From positions 31,221 through 95,220 of the forward strand of contig CAZHDI010000002.1 of NCBI GenBank assembly GCA_964531285.1: 64,000 nucleotides of DNA, in the 5' to 3' direction. The position numbers and the translations under genes are program-made. Under the pieces are notes generated by a model that saw nothing but the letters and a program-made list of their open reading frames with translations, did not search any database and was not told the DNA's origin. Of this stretch, positions 16,681 to 25,412 are shown in pieces (the first letter of the stretch is position 1; each line of letters opens with the position of its first letter). This DNA is from CAZHDI01 sp964531285 (GTDB lineage Bacteria > Pseudomonadota > Alphaproteobacteria > JAJFIK01).

Positions 16681-17484
16681 ATGGCCATGGCAGGCAGCAT
16701 CAGACGACGCAGGCTCAAGGGTCGCACCGCCGTGCTCCTGCTGGTTTTCTGCGCGGCTCTCGGTGGCGCCGGACCGGCGCGCGCCGGCGAGGGCCTCGTC
16801 GCCGTCGCCGCGAATTTCCAGACCACGCTCCTGACGCTCAAAGCCGATTTCGAAGTCCGGACACCGCACCGTTTGCAGGTCAGCACCGGATCGACCGGAA
16901 AGCTGTATGCGCAAATCGTCAACGGCGCGCCCTATGATGTGTTCCTCAGTGCCGATCAGGATCGCCCGGCCCGTCTGGAGGCGGAGGGTTATGGCATCGT
17001 CGATAGCCGGTTTTCCTACGCCTTCGGACAATTGGTCCTATGGTCACCCGGGCTGGCCGGCGCTGGTGCCGACGATCTGGACGGGCCCGCCGTGCTTCGG
17101 GAGGCCGCGTTCCGCCGGATCGCGATTGCCAACCCCGATCTGGCGCCCTATGGCCGGGCCGCGATGGAAACCCTGACTGCCCTCGGTCTTGCCGAAGCGC
17201 TCCGGCCCAAGATCGTCATGGGCGAGAATATCGGCCAGGCCTTCGCCCTGATCGCGACCGGGAATACAGAGCTTGGCTTTGTGGGCGCCGGCATGGTCCC
17301 CGGCGGCGGGCCGGTCTGGCGCGTGCCGGACAGCCTCTACCGCCCGATCCGTCAGGACGCGGTGCTGCTCAATCACGGCAAGGACAACAGTGCCGCGCAG
17401 GCGTTTCTCGCGTATCTGCGCGGGGCGGATGCCCGGTCGCTGATCACGGCGGCCGGCTATCTGCCCCGTTGGGACCGGGAGTAG
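16681..17484 (+). CDS. modA: Molybdate ABC transporter substrate-binding protein
   Basis: A 267-residue periplasmic binding protein. After an RRRRLKGRTAVLLLVFCAALGGAGPARA signal region, the mature part begins EGLVAVAANFQTTL, the classic ModA opening (the Ala/Asn oxyanion contacts), with STGSTGKLYAQIVNGAPYDVFLSAD following. VMGENIGQAFALIATGNTELGFVGAG is the second binding loop. It captures molybdate (possibly tungstate) for ModBC. The ATG at 16681 is nine bases after AAAAGGG; in-frame ATGs at 16672 and 16687 are possible. First gene of modABC; modB follows after three bases. Confidence 0.92.
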   Translation: MAMAGSIRRRRLKGRTAVLLLVFCAALGGAGPARAGEGLVAVAANFQTTLLTLKADFEVRTPHRLQVSTGSTGKLYAQIVNGAPYDVFLSADQDRPARLEAEGYGIVDSRFSYAFGQLVLWSPGLAGAGADDLDGPAVLREAAFRRIAIANPDLAPYGRAAMETLTALGLAEALRPKIVMGENIGQAFALIATGNTELGFVGAGMVPGGGPVWRVPDSLYRPIRQDAVLLNHGKDNSAAQAFLAYLRGADARSLITAAGYLPRWDRE

Positions 17485-17487
17485 GCC

Positions 17488-18159
17488 ATGCCGGATCTCG
17501 GCCCGCTCTGGCTCACCTTCTGGCTCGCCGCCGCGACCACGCTTGTCCTTTATGCGCTCGGCACGCCGCTCGCCTGGTGGCTGGCGACCACGCGCTCACG
17601 GTTCAAGCCGGTGGCCGAGGCCGTCACCGCCCTGCCCCTGGTTTTGCCGCCGACGGTCCTGGGGTTTTATCTGCTGCTGGCGTTCAATCCGTCCGCACCC
17701 GTCGGCGCCTTCTGGATCAGCGTGACCGGCGATACATTGACCTTTTCCTTCACCGGCCTTGTGATCGCGTCGGTCATCTACTCCCTGCCCTTCATGGTTC
17801 AGCCGCTCCAAAGCGCCTTCGAGGCCGTGGGACGCGCGCCCTTGGAAGCCGCCGCAAGCCTGCGCGCCGGCCCACTCGATGCCTTCGTCTCGGTGGCCGC
17901 CCCGTTGAGCGCGCGGGGGTTCTTGACCGCCGGCATCCTGACCTTCGCCCATACGGTCGGAGAATTCGGCGTGGTGCTGATGGTTGGCGGGAATATTCCG
18001 GGTCAGACCAAAGTCATCTCCATCGCGATTTATGAGCATGTGGAGACGCTGCGCTACGGCGAGGCCCATGTGCTGGCCGCCATCCTGCTGGCCTTCTCCT
18101 TTGCCGTGCTGCTTGTCGTCTACACGGTCAACCGGCGGTTCCCGTTCCATGTCCGCTGA
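17488..18159 (+). CDS. modB: Molybdate ABC transporter permease
   Basis: A 223-residue inner-membrane permease with five predicted helices, starting LWLTFWLAAATTLVLYALGTPLAWWLA. LPLVLPPTVLGFYLLLAF is the ModB-specific segment, and the EAVGRAPLEAAASLRAGPLDAF loop is the coupling (EAA) motif that docks on the ATPase. Its 3' end overlaps the modC start by 11 bases. Length and order (A-B-C) are standard. Confidence 0.93.
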   Translation: MPDLGPLWLTFWLAAATTLVLYALGTPLAWWLATTRSRFKPVAEAVTALPLVLPPTVLGFYLLLAFNPSAPVGAFWISVTGDTLTFSFTGLVIASVIYSLPFMVQPLQSAFEAVGRAPLEAAASLRAGPLDAFVSVAAPLSARGFLTAGILTFAHTVGEFGVVLMVGGNIPGQTKVISIAIYEHVETLRYGEAHVLAAILLAFSFAVLLVVYTVNRRFPFHVR

Positions 18160-19243
18160 CCGGCTCCATCTCATGCTGCGGTATGACGTGGCCGGATTTT
18201 CCCTGGATATCGAGCAGGACCTCCCGCTTGAGGGGGTTACGGCCCTGTTCGGCCCCAGCGGATCGGGCAAGAGCACTCTTCTGCGGCTCATTGCCGGGCT
18301 GGAGCGGCCACGGGCGGGCCGGATCGCGCTGGGATCGTCCGTCTGGTTCGATCGGGCCGCGCGCATCGACGTGCCGGCGCACCGGCGCCGTGCCGGATTG
18401 ATGTTTCAGGATGCGCGCCTGTTTCCCCATCTCACCGTTGCCGGCAATCTGGCCTTTGCCGCCAAGCGCGCCCGGGCCGGCTCCCGGCGCCATGGCATGG
18501 ACGATATCATTGCGGCCTTTGCCCTGGCCCCCTTGCTTGAGCGGCATACGGACAGTCTTTCCGGAGGGGAGCGCCAGCGGGTGGCCCTGGCGCGGACGCT
18601 TCTGAGCGGACCGGACCTCCTCTTGCTCGATGAACCCTTGGCCGCTCTCGATGCCCATCGCAAGGGCGACATTCTGCCCTTTCTCGACGATCTGCCCCGC
18701 CGGTTCGGCGTTCCAGTCCTTTATGTCAGTCACGATCTCGGGGAGGTCAGCCGTCTGGCCGACCGCATCGTCGTGCTGCGCGAGGGGCGCATTGAGGCCG
18801 AAGGCGCGGCGGCGGCCATAATCGGACGGCTCGATCTTGATGGCCTTGCCGGACGGCTCGAAGCCGGCACCCTGCTGTCGGGCCGGGTGACGGGGCATGA
18901 TCCGGCGTTCACGCTGACCCATGTGGCCTGTGCCGGCGCGCAGGTCAGCATGCCAATGAAATCCGATCTCGCCATTGGCGCGGCCGTCCGCCTGCGGATC
19001 CTGGCGCGCGATGTGGCGCTGGCCACGCACCGGCCCGAGGGCCTCAGCATCCGCAATGTGTTGCCCGCGCGGGTCACCGCGGTCCATGACCAGGCGGGAA
19101 CGGCCTTTGCCGAGGTCTTCCTCGATCTCGACGGCACCCCCTTGCGGGCGCGGGTCACCCGGGCGGCGGCGGCCGATCTGGCTCTTGAGCCCGGCATGAG
19201 CGTGTTCGCGCTCATCCGAAGCGTCAGCTTCGACGGGACCTGA
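18149..19243 (+). CDS. modC: Molybdate ABC transporter ATP-binding protein
   Basis: A 364-residue ATPase. Walker A GPSGSGKST (about residues 34-42), Q-loop MFQDARLFPHLTV, signature LSGGERQRVALARTLL, Walker B LLLLDEPLAALD and switch His YVSHDLGEV are all intact. The C-terminal third holds a MOP/TOBE domain (VTGHDPAFTLTHVA, then ILARDVALATHRPEGLSIRNVLPARV), which binds molybdate and separates ModC from other ATPases. Energises ModB. The start is the ATG overlapping modB. A bidirectional terminator follows. Confidence 0.94.
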   Translation: MSADRLHLMLRYDVAGFSLDIEQDLPLEGVTALFGPSGSGKSTLLRLIAGLERPRAGRIALGSSVWFDRAARIDVPAHRRRAGLMFQDARLFPHLTVAGNLAFAAKRARAGSRRHGMDDIIAAFALAPLLERHTDSLSGGERQRVALARTLLSGPDLLLLDEPLAALDAHRKGDILPFLDDLPRRFGVPVLYVSHDLGEVSRLADRIVVLREGRIEAEGAAAAIIGRLDLDGLAGRLEAGTLLSGRVTGHDPAFTLTHVACAGAQVSMPMKSDLAIGAAVRLRILARDVALATHRPEGLSIRNVLPARVTAVHDQAGTAFAEVFLDLDGTPLRARVTRAAAADLALEPGMSVFALIRSVSFDGT

Positions 19244-19254
19244 ACCGGACCATC

Positions 19255-19288
19255 AAAAAAGGCGCACCCGGAGATGCGCCTTTTGTTT
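19255..19288. terminator. Bidirectional terminator between modC and the giant adhesin gene
   Basis: AAAAGGCGCA (19257-19266) pairs with TGCGCCTTTT (19275-19284). T runs follow in both directions (TTTTGTTT on +, six T on -), so it can end both convergent transcripts. Confidence 0.9.
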
Positions 19289-19314
19289 CCTTGTGCGGTT
19301 GGAAAGAGCCGTGA

Positions 19315-22300
19315 TCAGACGAAGTCGAACTGATCCGCGTTCATCGCCTGGATATCGGCAAGATCGGTTTTCTCCAGGATCAGCACATCGCTGTCGGAGA
19401 ATTCGATCCGCACATCCTTGCCGCTTTGCACGGCCAGCGCCTTGATCTCGGCGGCGGTATCGAAATCCGCCCCCTGATCCGACGCGGCCCAGGCCGTGAG
19501 GTCCAAACGGTCCTCGTCGGCGTCGAAATCGGTGACGACGTCCGTGTCGCTGCCCGGCCCGAACGCGAAGGTGTCGGCATCCTTGCCGCCCTTGAGTTCG
19601 TCGAGGCCCGCACCACCGAACAGCCAATCCATCCCTTTGCCGCCGTCGAGGTCATCATTGCCCTCGCCGCCCGACAGGCTGTCGTTGCCATCGCCACCAC
19701 GGAGGTCGTCAGCCCCCGCCCCGCCACTGATCTCGTCATTGCCGTCGTCGCCGCGGATACTGTCGTTGCCGTCGCCGCCCGCGACCGTATCGTTGCCGTC
19801 ACCGGCCTTGATGTTGTCGTCACCGGTATCGCCGAAGATGGTGTCGTTGCCGTCACCGCCCTTCATCTTGTCGTCACCGGCACCGCCATCGACCTCATCG
19901 TCGCCGTCGCCGCCATCCAGCTTGTCGTCGCCGGCTTCGCCGAAGAGCGCATCGTTGCCCTCCTCGCCCTTGATCTTATCGCCGCCGTCGCCGCCGAAGA
20001 TGATGTCGTTGCCCATGTCGCCCGACAGGCTGTCCTTGCCCGCCATGCCTTCCATGATATCGACGTCGGTCGAGCCCTTGTCCTTGTCCTTGCCGGCACT
20101 GAGGACAACGGTGGCGACCAGATCATCATTGATGATCGTGCCTTGCGCCGTGTCCTGATCGATGGCGACACCGTTCGGCGCCGACGCATTCACCAGACGC
20201 ACCTGGAAGTTTTCGTCTTCCTCGAAGGCGAAGTCGCCGTCGATCGGCAGCGCGATGAGCGCTTCGGTCTGGCCGGCCGCGAAGGTGATCGTGCCGGCCG
20301 GCAGCTTGTCGCCGGCAAAGTCCAGTTCGGAGGCCGGGAACGGGCTGATGCCGGTGGTGATGTAGTTCACGAGAACCGGAACAGTCGTGTCGCCGGTCCG
20401 GGTCACCTTGAAGGTGGTGATGGTCGTGCCCGAATTGCCTTCGGCCTTGACCGAGTCTTCCGGTGCAATCGACACGATCGGGATCCCGTCCGCGACCGGC
20501 GGCTTGCCGCCCACCAGTTCCACGACCACTTCAGCGTCATCGAAGCCGCCTTCGCCGTCGCTCACCGTGTAGTTGAAGCTATCCGTCGTTTTCTGACCGT
20601 CGAGCAGGAAGTCGAACTTGCCGTCCGGATCGTAGTAAAGCTCGCCATTGGCCTGGATCGACAGCAGCGCGCCCGAGGGCAGCAGGATCTGCGTGCCGAC
20701 GAGAGCGGCATTGCCCTCGACCTCGGCGACCGAAAGGAAGGTGCCGTCCGGATCGAAGTCGGCGCCATTGCCATTGTCCGCCAGGACATTGGCGATAACG
20801 GGCGTGTTCTTGCCGGTCTCGAACGCATCGTCGACCGCGATGGGCAGATCGTTGAACACCGGGCCTGCATCCGGAACGATCTGCACCGCGATGGTCTGCG
20901 TGGTCGGGCCGGTCCCGGCGGGATCCTTCAGATTGACTCGGAAGCTGTCGGCCTCGGTGTTCGACCCGTTGTGGTCATACCCGATAAGACCGGCATTGAT
21001 GTCCGACTGGGTGAACTTGTCGCCCAACTCCAGCGGGATCGTGCCGCGCTTCACCGTGCCATTCTCCGGCAGTTTGGTCAGCGTGTAGGTCAGCTCGGCA
21101 GCGGTGTTGTCCGGGTCGAACGCAGCGAGTTCGGACGGATTGATGATCTCGATCTCGTCCTGGCCCAGCTTGATACCGGTATTGGCGATCATCACCGGCG
21201 CGTCATTGGTGCCGTTCACCGCAACGAAGACCGGCTGGTTGGTGATGCCTTCACCTTCCTCGTCGAGAACATCGACGAAGAACACATCCGAATCGCCGTT
21301 CGAGTCGTCGTGGATGTACTGCACGTTGCCGGCGTTGATATCGGTCTGCGTGAAGCTGTCGCCGACCTTGAGCTTGACGCCGTCGAGGAACAGCGAGCCG
21401 TTCTCCGGCAGTTCCTTCAGGAAGAAGAAGATATCGTCGTTGCCGCTTTGGCTGTCGCCATCGATCGCCAGCAGATCCAGGGCGTTGAAGGTGGCCGAAC
21501 CGCCCTCATTCACCTCGATGCCGTTGTTGATCTCCAAGGTCGCACCGTCATTGTCCGGCGAGATCTTGATCTTGAACTTATGGATCGGCGGCGTTTCGTA
21601 GTCGTCGTAATAGTCCGTGACGATGTCGTCATAGTCGAGATTGAGCCAATCCCACCACGGCCAGTCGCCATAGACGTCGTACCAGTCGATGATGAGATCC
21701 TGGTACAGCGGATCCTTTTCGAACTTGTGCGGATCGTACGGCGCATAGGCCCAGTCGCCATCGGCCACGACAAAGGTGAAGTTGTCGAAATCCCACTCTT
21801 CCGAGCCGTCGTGCTTGTAGGTGATCTTGCCGGCGTCGATATCGGCCTGGGTGAAGGTCGTGAAGCTGTTGAGCGGATGGCCCGGCTTGTGCGCCGCCAG
21901 CGGCTTGCCGTCCTTCAGGATCATGCCGTGATGCGGCAGATCGCAGATGATGTAGACCAGATCCGACGGCGGATGATCGGCGTCCGTGGTGAACAGCTTG
22001 AGCGAGGAAATGACGATCTCGCCGCCCTCGATGGTGTGAGCGCCTTCGTTCAGCGCGATATAGGGGACGTCGTTGACGGGCTGAATGACGATTTCCGTCA
22101 GGCCCGTGATGAAGTCCGGCTCGCCCGGATTGGAGATCTTGTAGCTGAAGCCGTCCTGGAAGAATTCCGACCCGTCATTGGCGTAGAACAGGTAGCCGTT
22201 ATCCACGTCTTCCTGGGTGAAGGTGCTGCCGACTTTCAGCGGAATGCCGTCCGTGAGCGGGTCATCCAACCCGGAGTCGGTACGGAACAGCGTGCCATAG

Positions 22301-25035
22301 GCGGTGTTCTCGGTGATCGTGTAGACGATATCGACCGGATCGTCGTCGAGATCGTCGTCGGTGGCCAGCAGGTGAGACGAGGTGATCGCGATCGGATAGG
22401 GCGAGGTGATCGGATTGCCGAGCAGATCCTCCTGATATTCCTCGACCAGCACTTCGAAATTGTTGACCAGAACCGGCAGGTCGTTCTTCAGCGCGATGGC
22501 GATGGGCAGGGTGTAGACCGTGCCGTCATCGGTGGTTTCATCGCTGATCGTGAAGCGGAAGAAGTCGTCCGGATCTTCCGAGCCGTCGTGGCTGTAGGTG
22601 ATGAAGCCGCTATCGACATCGGCCTGAGTGAAGCTGTCGCCCGCATTGAGTTGAACGCCGAGACGCGCCAGCACGCCTTCTTCCGGCCCGGCGCCGGTGA
22701 CCTCATAGCGCAGCTTCGAGGGATCCGTGTCCGGATCTTCGATGTTCAGGAACTCGTTGGTGATGACGCCGGCGGTGCCTTCCATGACACCGAAGGTCAG
22801 GAAGCTGGTGTATTCCGGCGCGTCGTCCACCGGGGTGATCGAGAAGAAGAAGGTACCGAAGGTGCCCGGCCCGCCCGGATTGGCGACGATGTAATCGAAG
22901 CTGTCCGAGGTGCCTTCCTCGTCGGTGCTGGAAAATTCGATCAGGCCGTCTTCGATGTCCTGCTGGGTGAAGGTCTGGCCGGCGGTGAGCACCGCGCCGT
23001 CCCGGGTCAGCGTGCCGACATCGGTGCCGTTGATGATCGTATAAACGATCTGGCTGTCCGGGCTGTCGTCATCGTCGAAATCCAGATCGGCGCCGTCGAT
23101 CGTGCCGCCCGGATCGTCGTCCTCGATAACGTTAATGCCGTTACTCGTGACAAGGAACGGCGCATCGCTGACCTCGACCACCCCGACATTGACCACGAAG
23201 CTCGGCAGCCCAAGCGGCTCCAGGCCGTCACTATCGATAAGCGACAGGACGAAGCTGTCCGACGGATCGGCCTCGGACCCGTCATGCTCATATGTGATGA
23301 TGCCAAGCTGGACATCCTCAACCGTGAAGCTCTCGCCCATGCCAAGTTCGGCCCCGCCGCGGCGCAACACGCCGTCCATCGGCACCGAGTCGATCTCGAA
23401 GCGCAGTTCGTTCGGCTGATCCTCGCTGTCGATCCCGAACAGATTGAACTCGCTGATGACGACTTCCTGGCCTTCCTGGACCACGAAGCCGGTGTTGCGG
23501 GTCAACTCCGGTTCATCGAGCTCCGGGATCACCGTGATCTCGAAGAGCTGGTTGAAGACGCCAACGCCGCTCGGATCGGTCACATTGAAAAGGAAGCTGT
23601 CGGTCTCGGTCTCGCTGTCGTCATGCTGGTAGGAGACATTGAGATTGTTGATATGCGCCTGGGTGAAGGTGTCGCCCACATCGAGCGCCAGCCCGAACAG
23701 TTCGAGCACGCCGTTTTCCGGAGCTTCGACCAGCGTGAAGATCCGGTTGCCCGGCACATCGTCGGCGTCGATCGCGCGCAGTTCCAGATTGTCGATGACT
23801 TCCTCATCGCCTTCCAGAACGCTGATGCCGGTATTGATCGTGATGGTCGGGGCGTTGTTCTGCACCTCGAAGGCGCCGACATCGACGCGGTTCGGACCCT
23901 GACCGTTGACGATCCGGTCGAAGCCGAAGCCGCGGGTATCGGTCACCAGCGCGGTATCGAAACCCTGGGGCACGAAATCCGGACCCGGATCAACCGCGAA
24001 GGTGTTGATGCCGGCATCGACCGCGATGCCGAGCGGGTTGAGCGCGACCGAATTGACGAAACCGCCATTATAGGTCAGCAGGCCGCCGCCGGTGATGCCG
24101 TCAAGCTGAGCGAAGACATCGGTCAGATCGGTCGCCAGGATATCGTCCACGGTGCCGAGACCGGCCTGGGAGTAGATATTCGTGCCGAAGCGGAAATTGA
24201 TCGGCCCGGCCACATCGTCAGACGACACGCCGGCGGAATTACCGGCAACGATCGAGTTGGCGACGCGCAGAACATCCGACACCGTCGTATTGGCGATACC
24301 GCCGCCGACCGTGTTGGCTTCGTTGCCGGTGACCGTGGCCTGAACGAGTGTGACATCGCCGTTCGTGTTGTAAATGCCGCCGCCCTGATCGGCCTGGTTA
24401 TTGACCACGCTGGAGTTCACCACCGCGGCAAAACCGAGATTGTTGTAAAGGCCGCCGCCCTCGCCGGTGGCCACATTGTCGAACAGCACGCTGTTGGCGA
24501 TCACCGCTTCGGTATCGTCGGCATAGATGCCGCCGCCGTCGCCCCCCGCGAAGTTATTCGCGATCGTCGAGCGCTCGACGTTCAGCGTTCCTTCCGTGTA
24601 GATCGCACCGCCATCACCGGCGGCCACATTGCCGAGGAGTTCGCTCGAGACGACCGTGATGTCCGAACCGACACCCCCGCGGATGGCCGCACCGTCGCCG
24701 AGGACGCCGCCACCGGTGACCAGCAGACCGTCGAAGGTCACGTTCACGCCGTCAGCGACATCGAAGACGCGCGACAGGTTCTGGCCGTTGATCCGTATAT
24801 CGGGGCGATTGTCGTTGTCGAGATCGCCGTCGATGATCAGGTCATCGGTGATATCGAGGTCGTTACCCGGAGCAAAGCCGTTGAGCAGGATCGTCTCGGC
24901 TTCCAGGAAGGGCGCGAAAACGATTTCGTCCGTCCCCGGAAGCAAATTGGCCAGTTCAATCGCTTCGCGCAGGGTTAAGTTCAGGTCGAACGGGTTGGAC
25001 AGGTCGTTCGCCGAATTGACGATAAACGTCGCCAT
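19315..25035 (-). CDS. Giant RTX adhesin with beta-helix, CSPG/cadherin-like repeats, VCBS and Calx-beta domains
   Basis: A 1,906-residue, very acidic surface or secreted protein. It starts MATFIVNSANDLSNPF with LTLREAIELAN, the CSLREA-type N-terminus, then a right-handed beta-helix (about 80-290, with GDGGGIYADD and GGGLYNNLGF turns). From about 391 to 1388 there are eight CSPG/NG2-like (cadherin-3 type) repeats, each with FTQxDI...G.I.Y.HDGSE. Then VCBS (about 1396-1500), Calx-beta (about 1515-1638), 17 RTX nonapeptides (about 1661-1811) and a type I secretion tail. Repeat 6 carries an insert rich in Trp, Tyr and Asp near residue 1128. Probably an adhesin or matrix protein. The ATG at 25035 follows GGGGATG; no transporter gene is nearby. 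Confidence 0.88.
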   Translation of the reverse strand: MATFIVNSANDLSNPFDLNLTLREAIELANLLPGTDEIVFAPFLEAETILLNGFAPGNDLDITDDLIIDGDLDNDNRPDIRINGQNLSRVFDVADGVNVTFDGLLVTGGGVLGDGAAIRGGVGSDITVVSSELLGNVAAGDGGAIYTEGTLNVERSTIANNFAGGDGGGIYADDTEAVIANSVLFDNVATGEGGGLYNNLGFAAVVNSSVVNNQADQGGGIYNTNGDVTLVQATVTGNEANTVGGGIANTTVSDVLRVANSIVAGNSAGVSSDDVAGPINFRFGTNIYSQAGLGTVDDILATDLTDVFAQLDGITGGGLLTYNGGFVNSVALNPLGIAVDAGINTFAVDPGPDFVPQGFDTALVTDTRGFGFDRIVNGQGPNRVDVGAFEVQNNAPTITINTGISVLEGDEEVIDNLELRAIDADDVPGNRIFTLVEAPENGVLELFGLALDVGDTFTQAHINNLNVSYQHDDSETETDSFLFNVTDPSGVGVFNQLFEITVIPELDEPELTRNTGFVVQEGQEVVISEFNLFGIDSEDQPNELRFEIDSVPMDGVLRRGGAELGMGESFTVEDVQLGIITYEHDGSEADPSDSFVLSLIDSDGLEPLGLPSFVVNVGVVEVSDAPFLVTSNGINVIEDDDPGGTIDGADLDFDDDDSPDSQIVYTIINGTDVGTLTRDGAVLTAGQTFTQQDIEDGLIEFSSTDEEGTSDSFDYIVANPGGPGTFGTFFFSITPVDDAPEYTSFLTFGVMEGTAGVITNEFLNIEDPDTDPSKLRYEVTGAGPEEGVLARLGVQLNAGDSFTQADVDSGFITYSHDGSEDPDDFFRFTISDETTDDGTVYTLPIAIALKNDLPVLVNNFEVLVEEYQEDLLGNPITSPYPIAITSSHLLATDDDLDDDPVDIVYTITENTAYGTLFRTDSGLDDPLTDGIPLKVGSTFTQEDVDNGYLFYANDGSEFFQDGFSYKISNPGEPDFITGLTEIVIQPVNDVPYIALNEGAHTIEGGEIVISSLKLFTTDADHPPSDLVYIICDLPHHGMILKDGKPLAAHKPGHPLNSFTTFTQADIDAGKITYKHDGSEEWDFDNFTFVVADGDWAYAPYDPHKFEKDPLYQDLIIDWYDVYGDWPWWDWLNLDYDDIVTDYYDDYETPPIHKFKIKISPDNDGATLEINNGIEVNEGGSATFNALDLLAIDGDSQSGNDDIFFFLKELPENGSLFLDGVKLKVGDSFTQTDINAGNVQYIHDDSNGDSDVFFVDVLDEEGEGITNQPVFVAVNGTNDAPVMIANTGIKLGQDEIEIINPSELAAFDPDNTAAELTYTLTKLPENGTVKRGTIPLELGDKFTQSDINAGLIGYDHNGSNTEADSFRVNLKDPAGTGPTTQTIAVQIVPDAGPVFNDLPIAVDDAFETGKNTPVIANVLADNGNGADFDPDGTFLSVAEVEGNAALVGTQILLPSGALLSIQANGELYYDPDGKFDFLLDGQKTTDSFNYTVSDGEGGFDDAEVVVELVGGKPPVADGIPIVSIAPEDSVKAEGNSGTTITTFKVTRTGDTTVPVLVNYITTGISPFPASELDFAGDKLPAGTITFAAGQTEALIALPIDGDFAFEEDENFQVRLVNASAPNGVAIDQDTAQGTIINDDLVATVVLSAGKDKDKGSTDVDIMEGMAGKDSLSGDMGNDIIFGGDGGDKIKGEEGNDALFGEAGDDKLDGGDGDDEVDGGAGDDKMKGGDGNDTIFGDTGDDNIKAGDGNDTVAGGDGNDSIRGDDGNDEISGGAGADDLRGGDGNDSLSGGEGNDDLDGGKGMDWLFGGAGLDELKGGKDADTFAFGPGSDTDVVTDFDADEDRLDLTAWAASDQGADFDTAAEIKALAVQSGKDVRIEFSDSDVLILEKTDLADIQAMNADQFDFV
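19560..20045 (-). repeat. RTX nonapeptide repeat array (long)
   Basis: About 17 tandem nonapeptides of the GNDxLxGGx type (GNDTIFGDT, GNDTVAGGD, GNDSLSGGE), at a 27-base DNA period. Calcium-binding beta-roll of the giant adhesin. Confidence 0.88.
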
Positions 25036-25233
25036 GATAATGCATCCCCAGACTCGCGGGGGACGCACTGAGCACGGCCGGGCCCCCCGGTCTCTTACAA
25101 CAGCCGGACCCGAGCAAAACCCCACGTTGTATGGAATGCTGGGAAACTGCGCTTTTAGTCGAAGATCAAGATTAAAACGCAGTCAATTTCCGGCCCTAAA
25201 TCTCCCACACTTATTGGAGAAAGTCGCAGATTC

Positions 25234-25253
25234 GCGCAAGCTGTTTCTTGCGC
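25234..25253. promoter_or_regulatory. Inverted repeat upstream of the adhesin gene
   Basis: GCGCAAG-N6-CTTGCGC, perfect 7-base arms, about 200 bases upstream of the adhesin start. It may be an operator; no known regulator matches with confidence. Confidence 0.4.
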
Positions 25254-25257
25254 ACAA

Positions 25258-25289
25258 TCCAATACGGAGATGTGAATGTCCGCATTGGA
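25258..25289. promoter_or_regulatory. Long inverted repeat upstream of the adhesin gene
   Basis: TCCAATACGGA-N10-TCCGCATTGGA, arms of 11 bases with one mismatch, five bases from the previous inverted repeat. Tandem placement suggests a regulatory site or a leader hairpin. Confidence 0.45.
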
Positions 25290-25354
25290 AAGGATTTTGC
25301 CCCCGGTTGTACCCCATTGGGACAGGATGAGGCGTCCGGTTCGATTTGACCGGC

Positions 25355-25380
25355 GCCCGGCACAGCCCCCTTTGCCGGGC
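25355..25380 (-). terminator. Hairpin downstream of the kinase gene
   Basis: GCCCGGCA-N10-TGCCGGGC, 33 bases after the kinase stop codon in its own direction. There is no T tract, so it may be a processing or pause structure, not an intrinsic terminator. Confidence 0.4.
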
Positions 25381-25412
25381 CTGCGCTTTCGGGTTAACCA
25401 CGATTCTCTTCC

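Larger units (their letters stand above)
25036..25412. other. Intergenic region between the kinase gene and the giant adhesin gene
   Basis: 377 bases without a gene; includes the adhesin promoter, in an AT-richer part (about 25130-25300). It contains three inverted repeats, listed separately, and nothing else recognisable. Confidence 0.6.

Noticed and set aside
19560..20045. Regular short repeats that could look like a CRISPR array
   Set aside because: They are degenerate 27-base coding repeats of an RTX beta-roll without spacers.
19426..24978. An open frame of 1,850 codons antisense to the giant adhesin
   Set aside because: It mirrors the adhesin's codon bias and repeats; the translation shows no domain and has the Asp/Val/Arg pattern of a reversed Asp-rich protein. 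The sense gene has clear domains.
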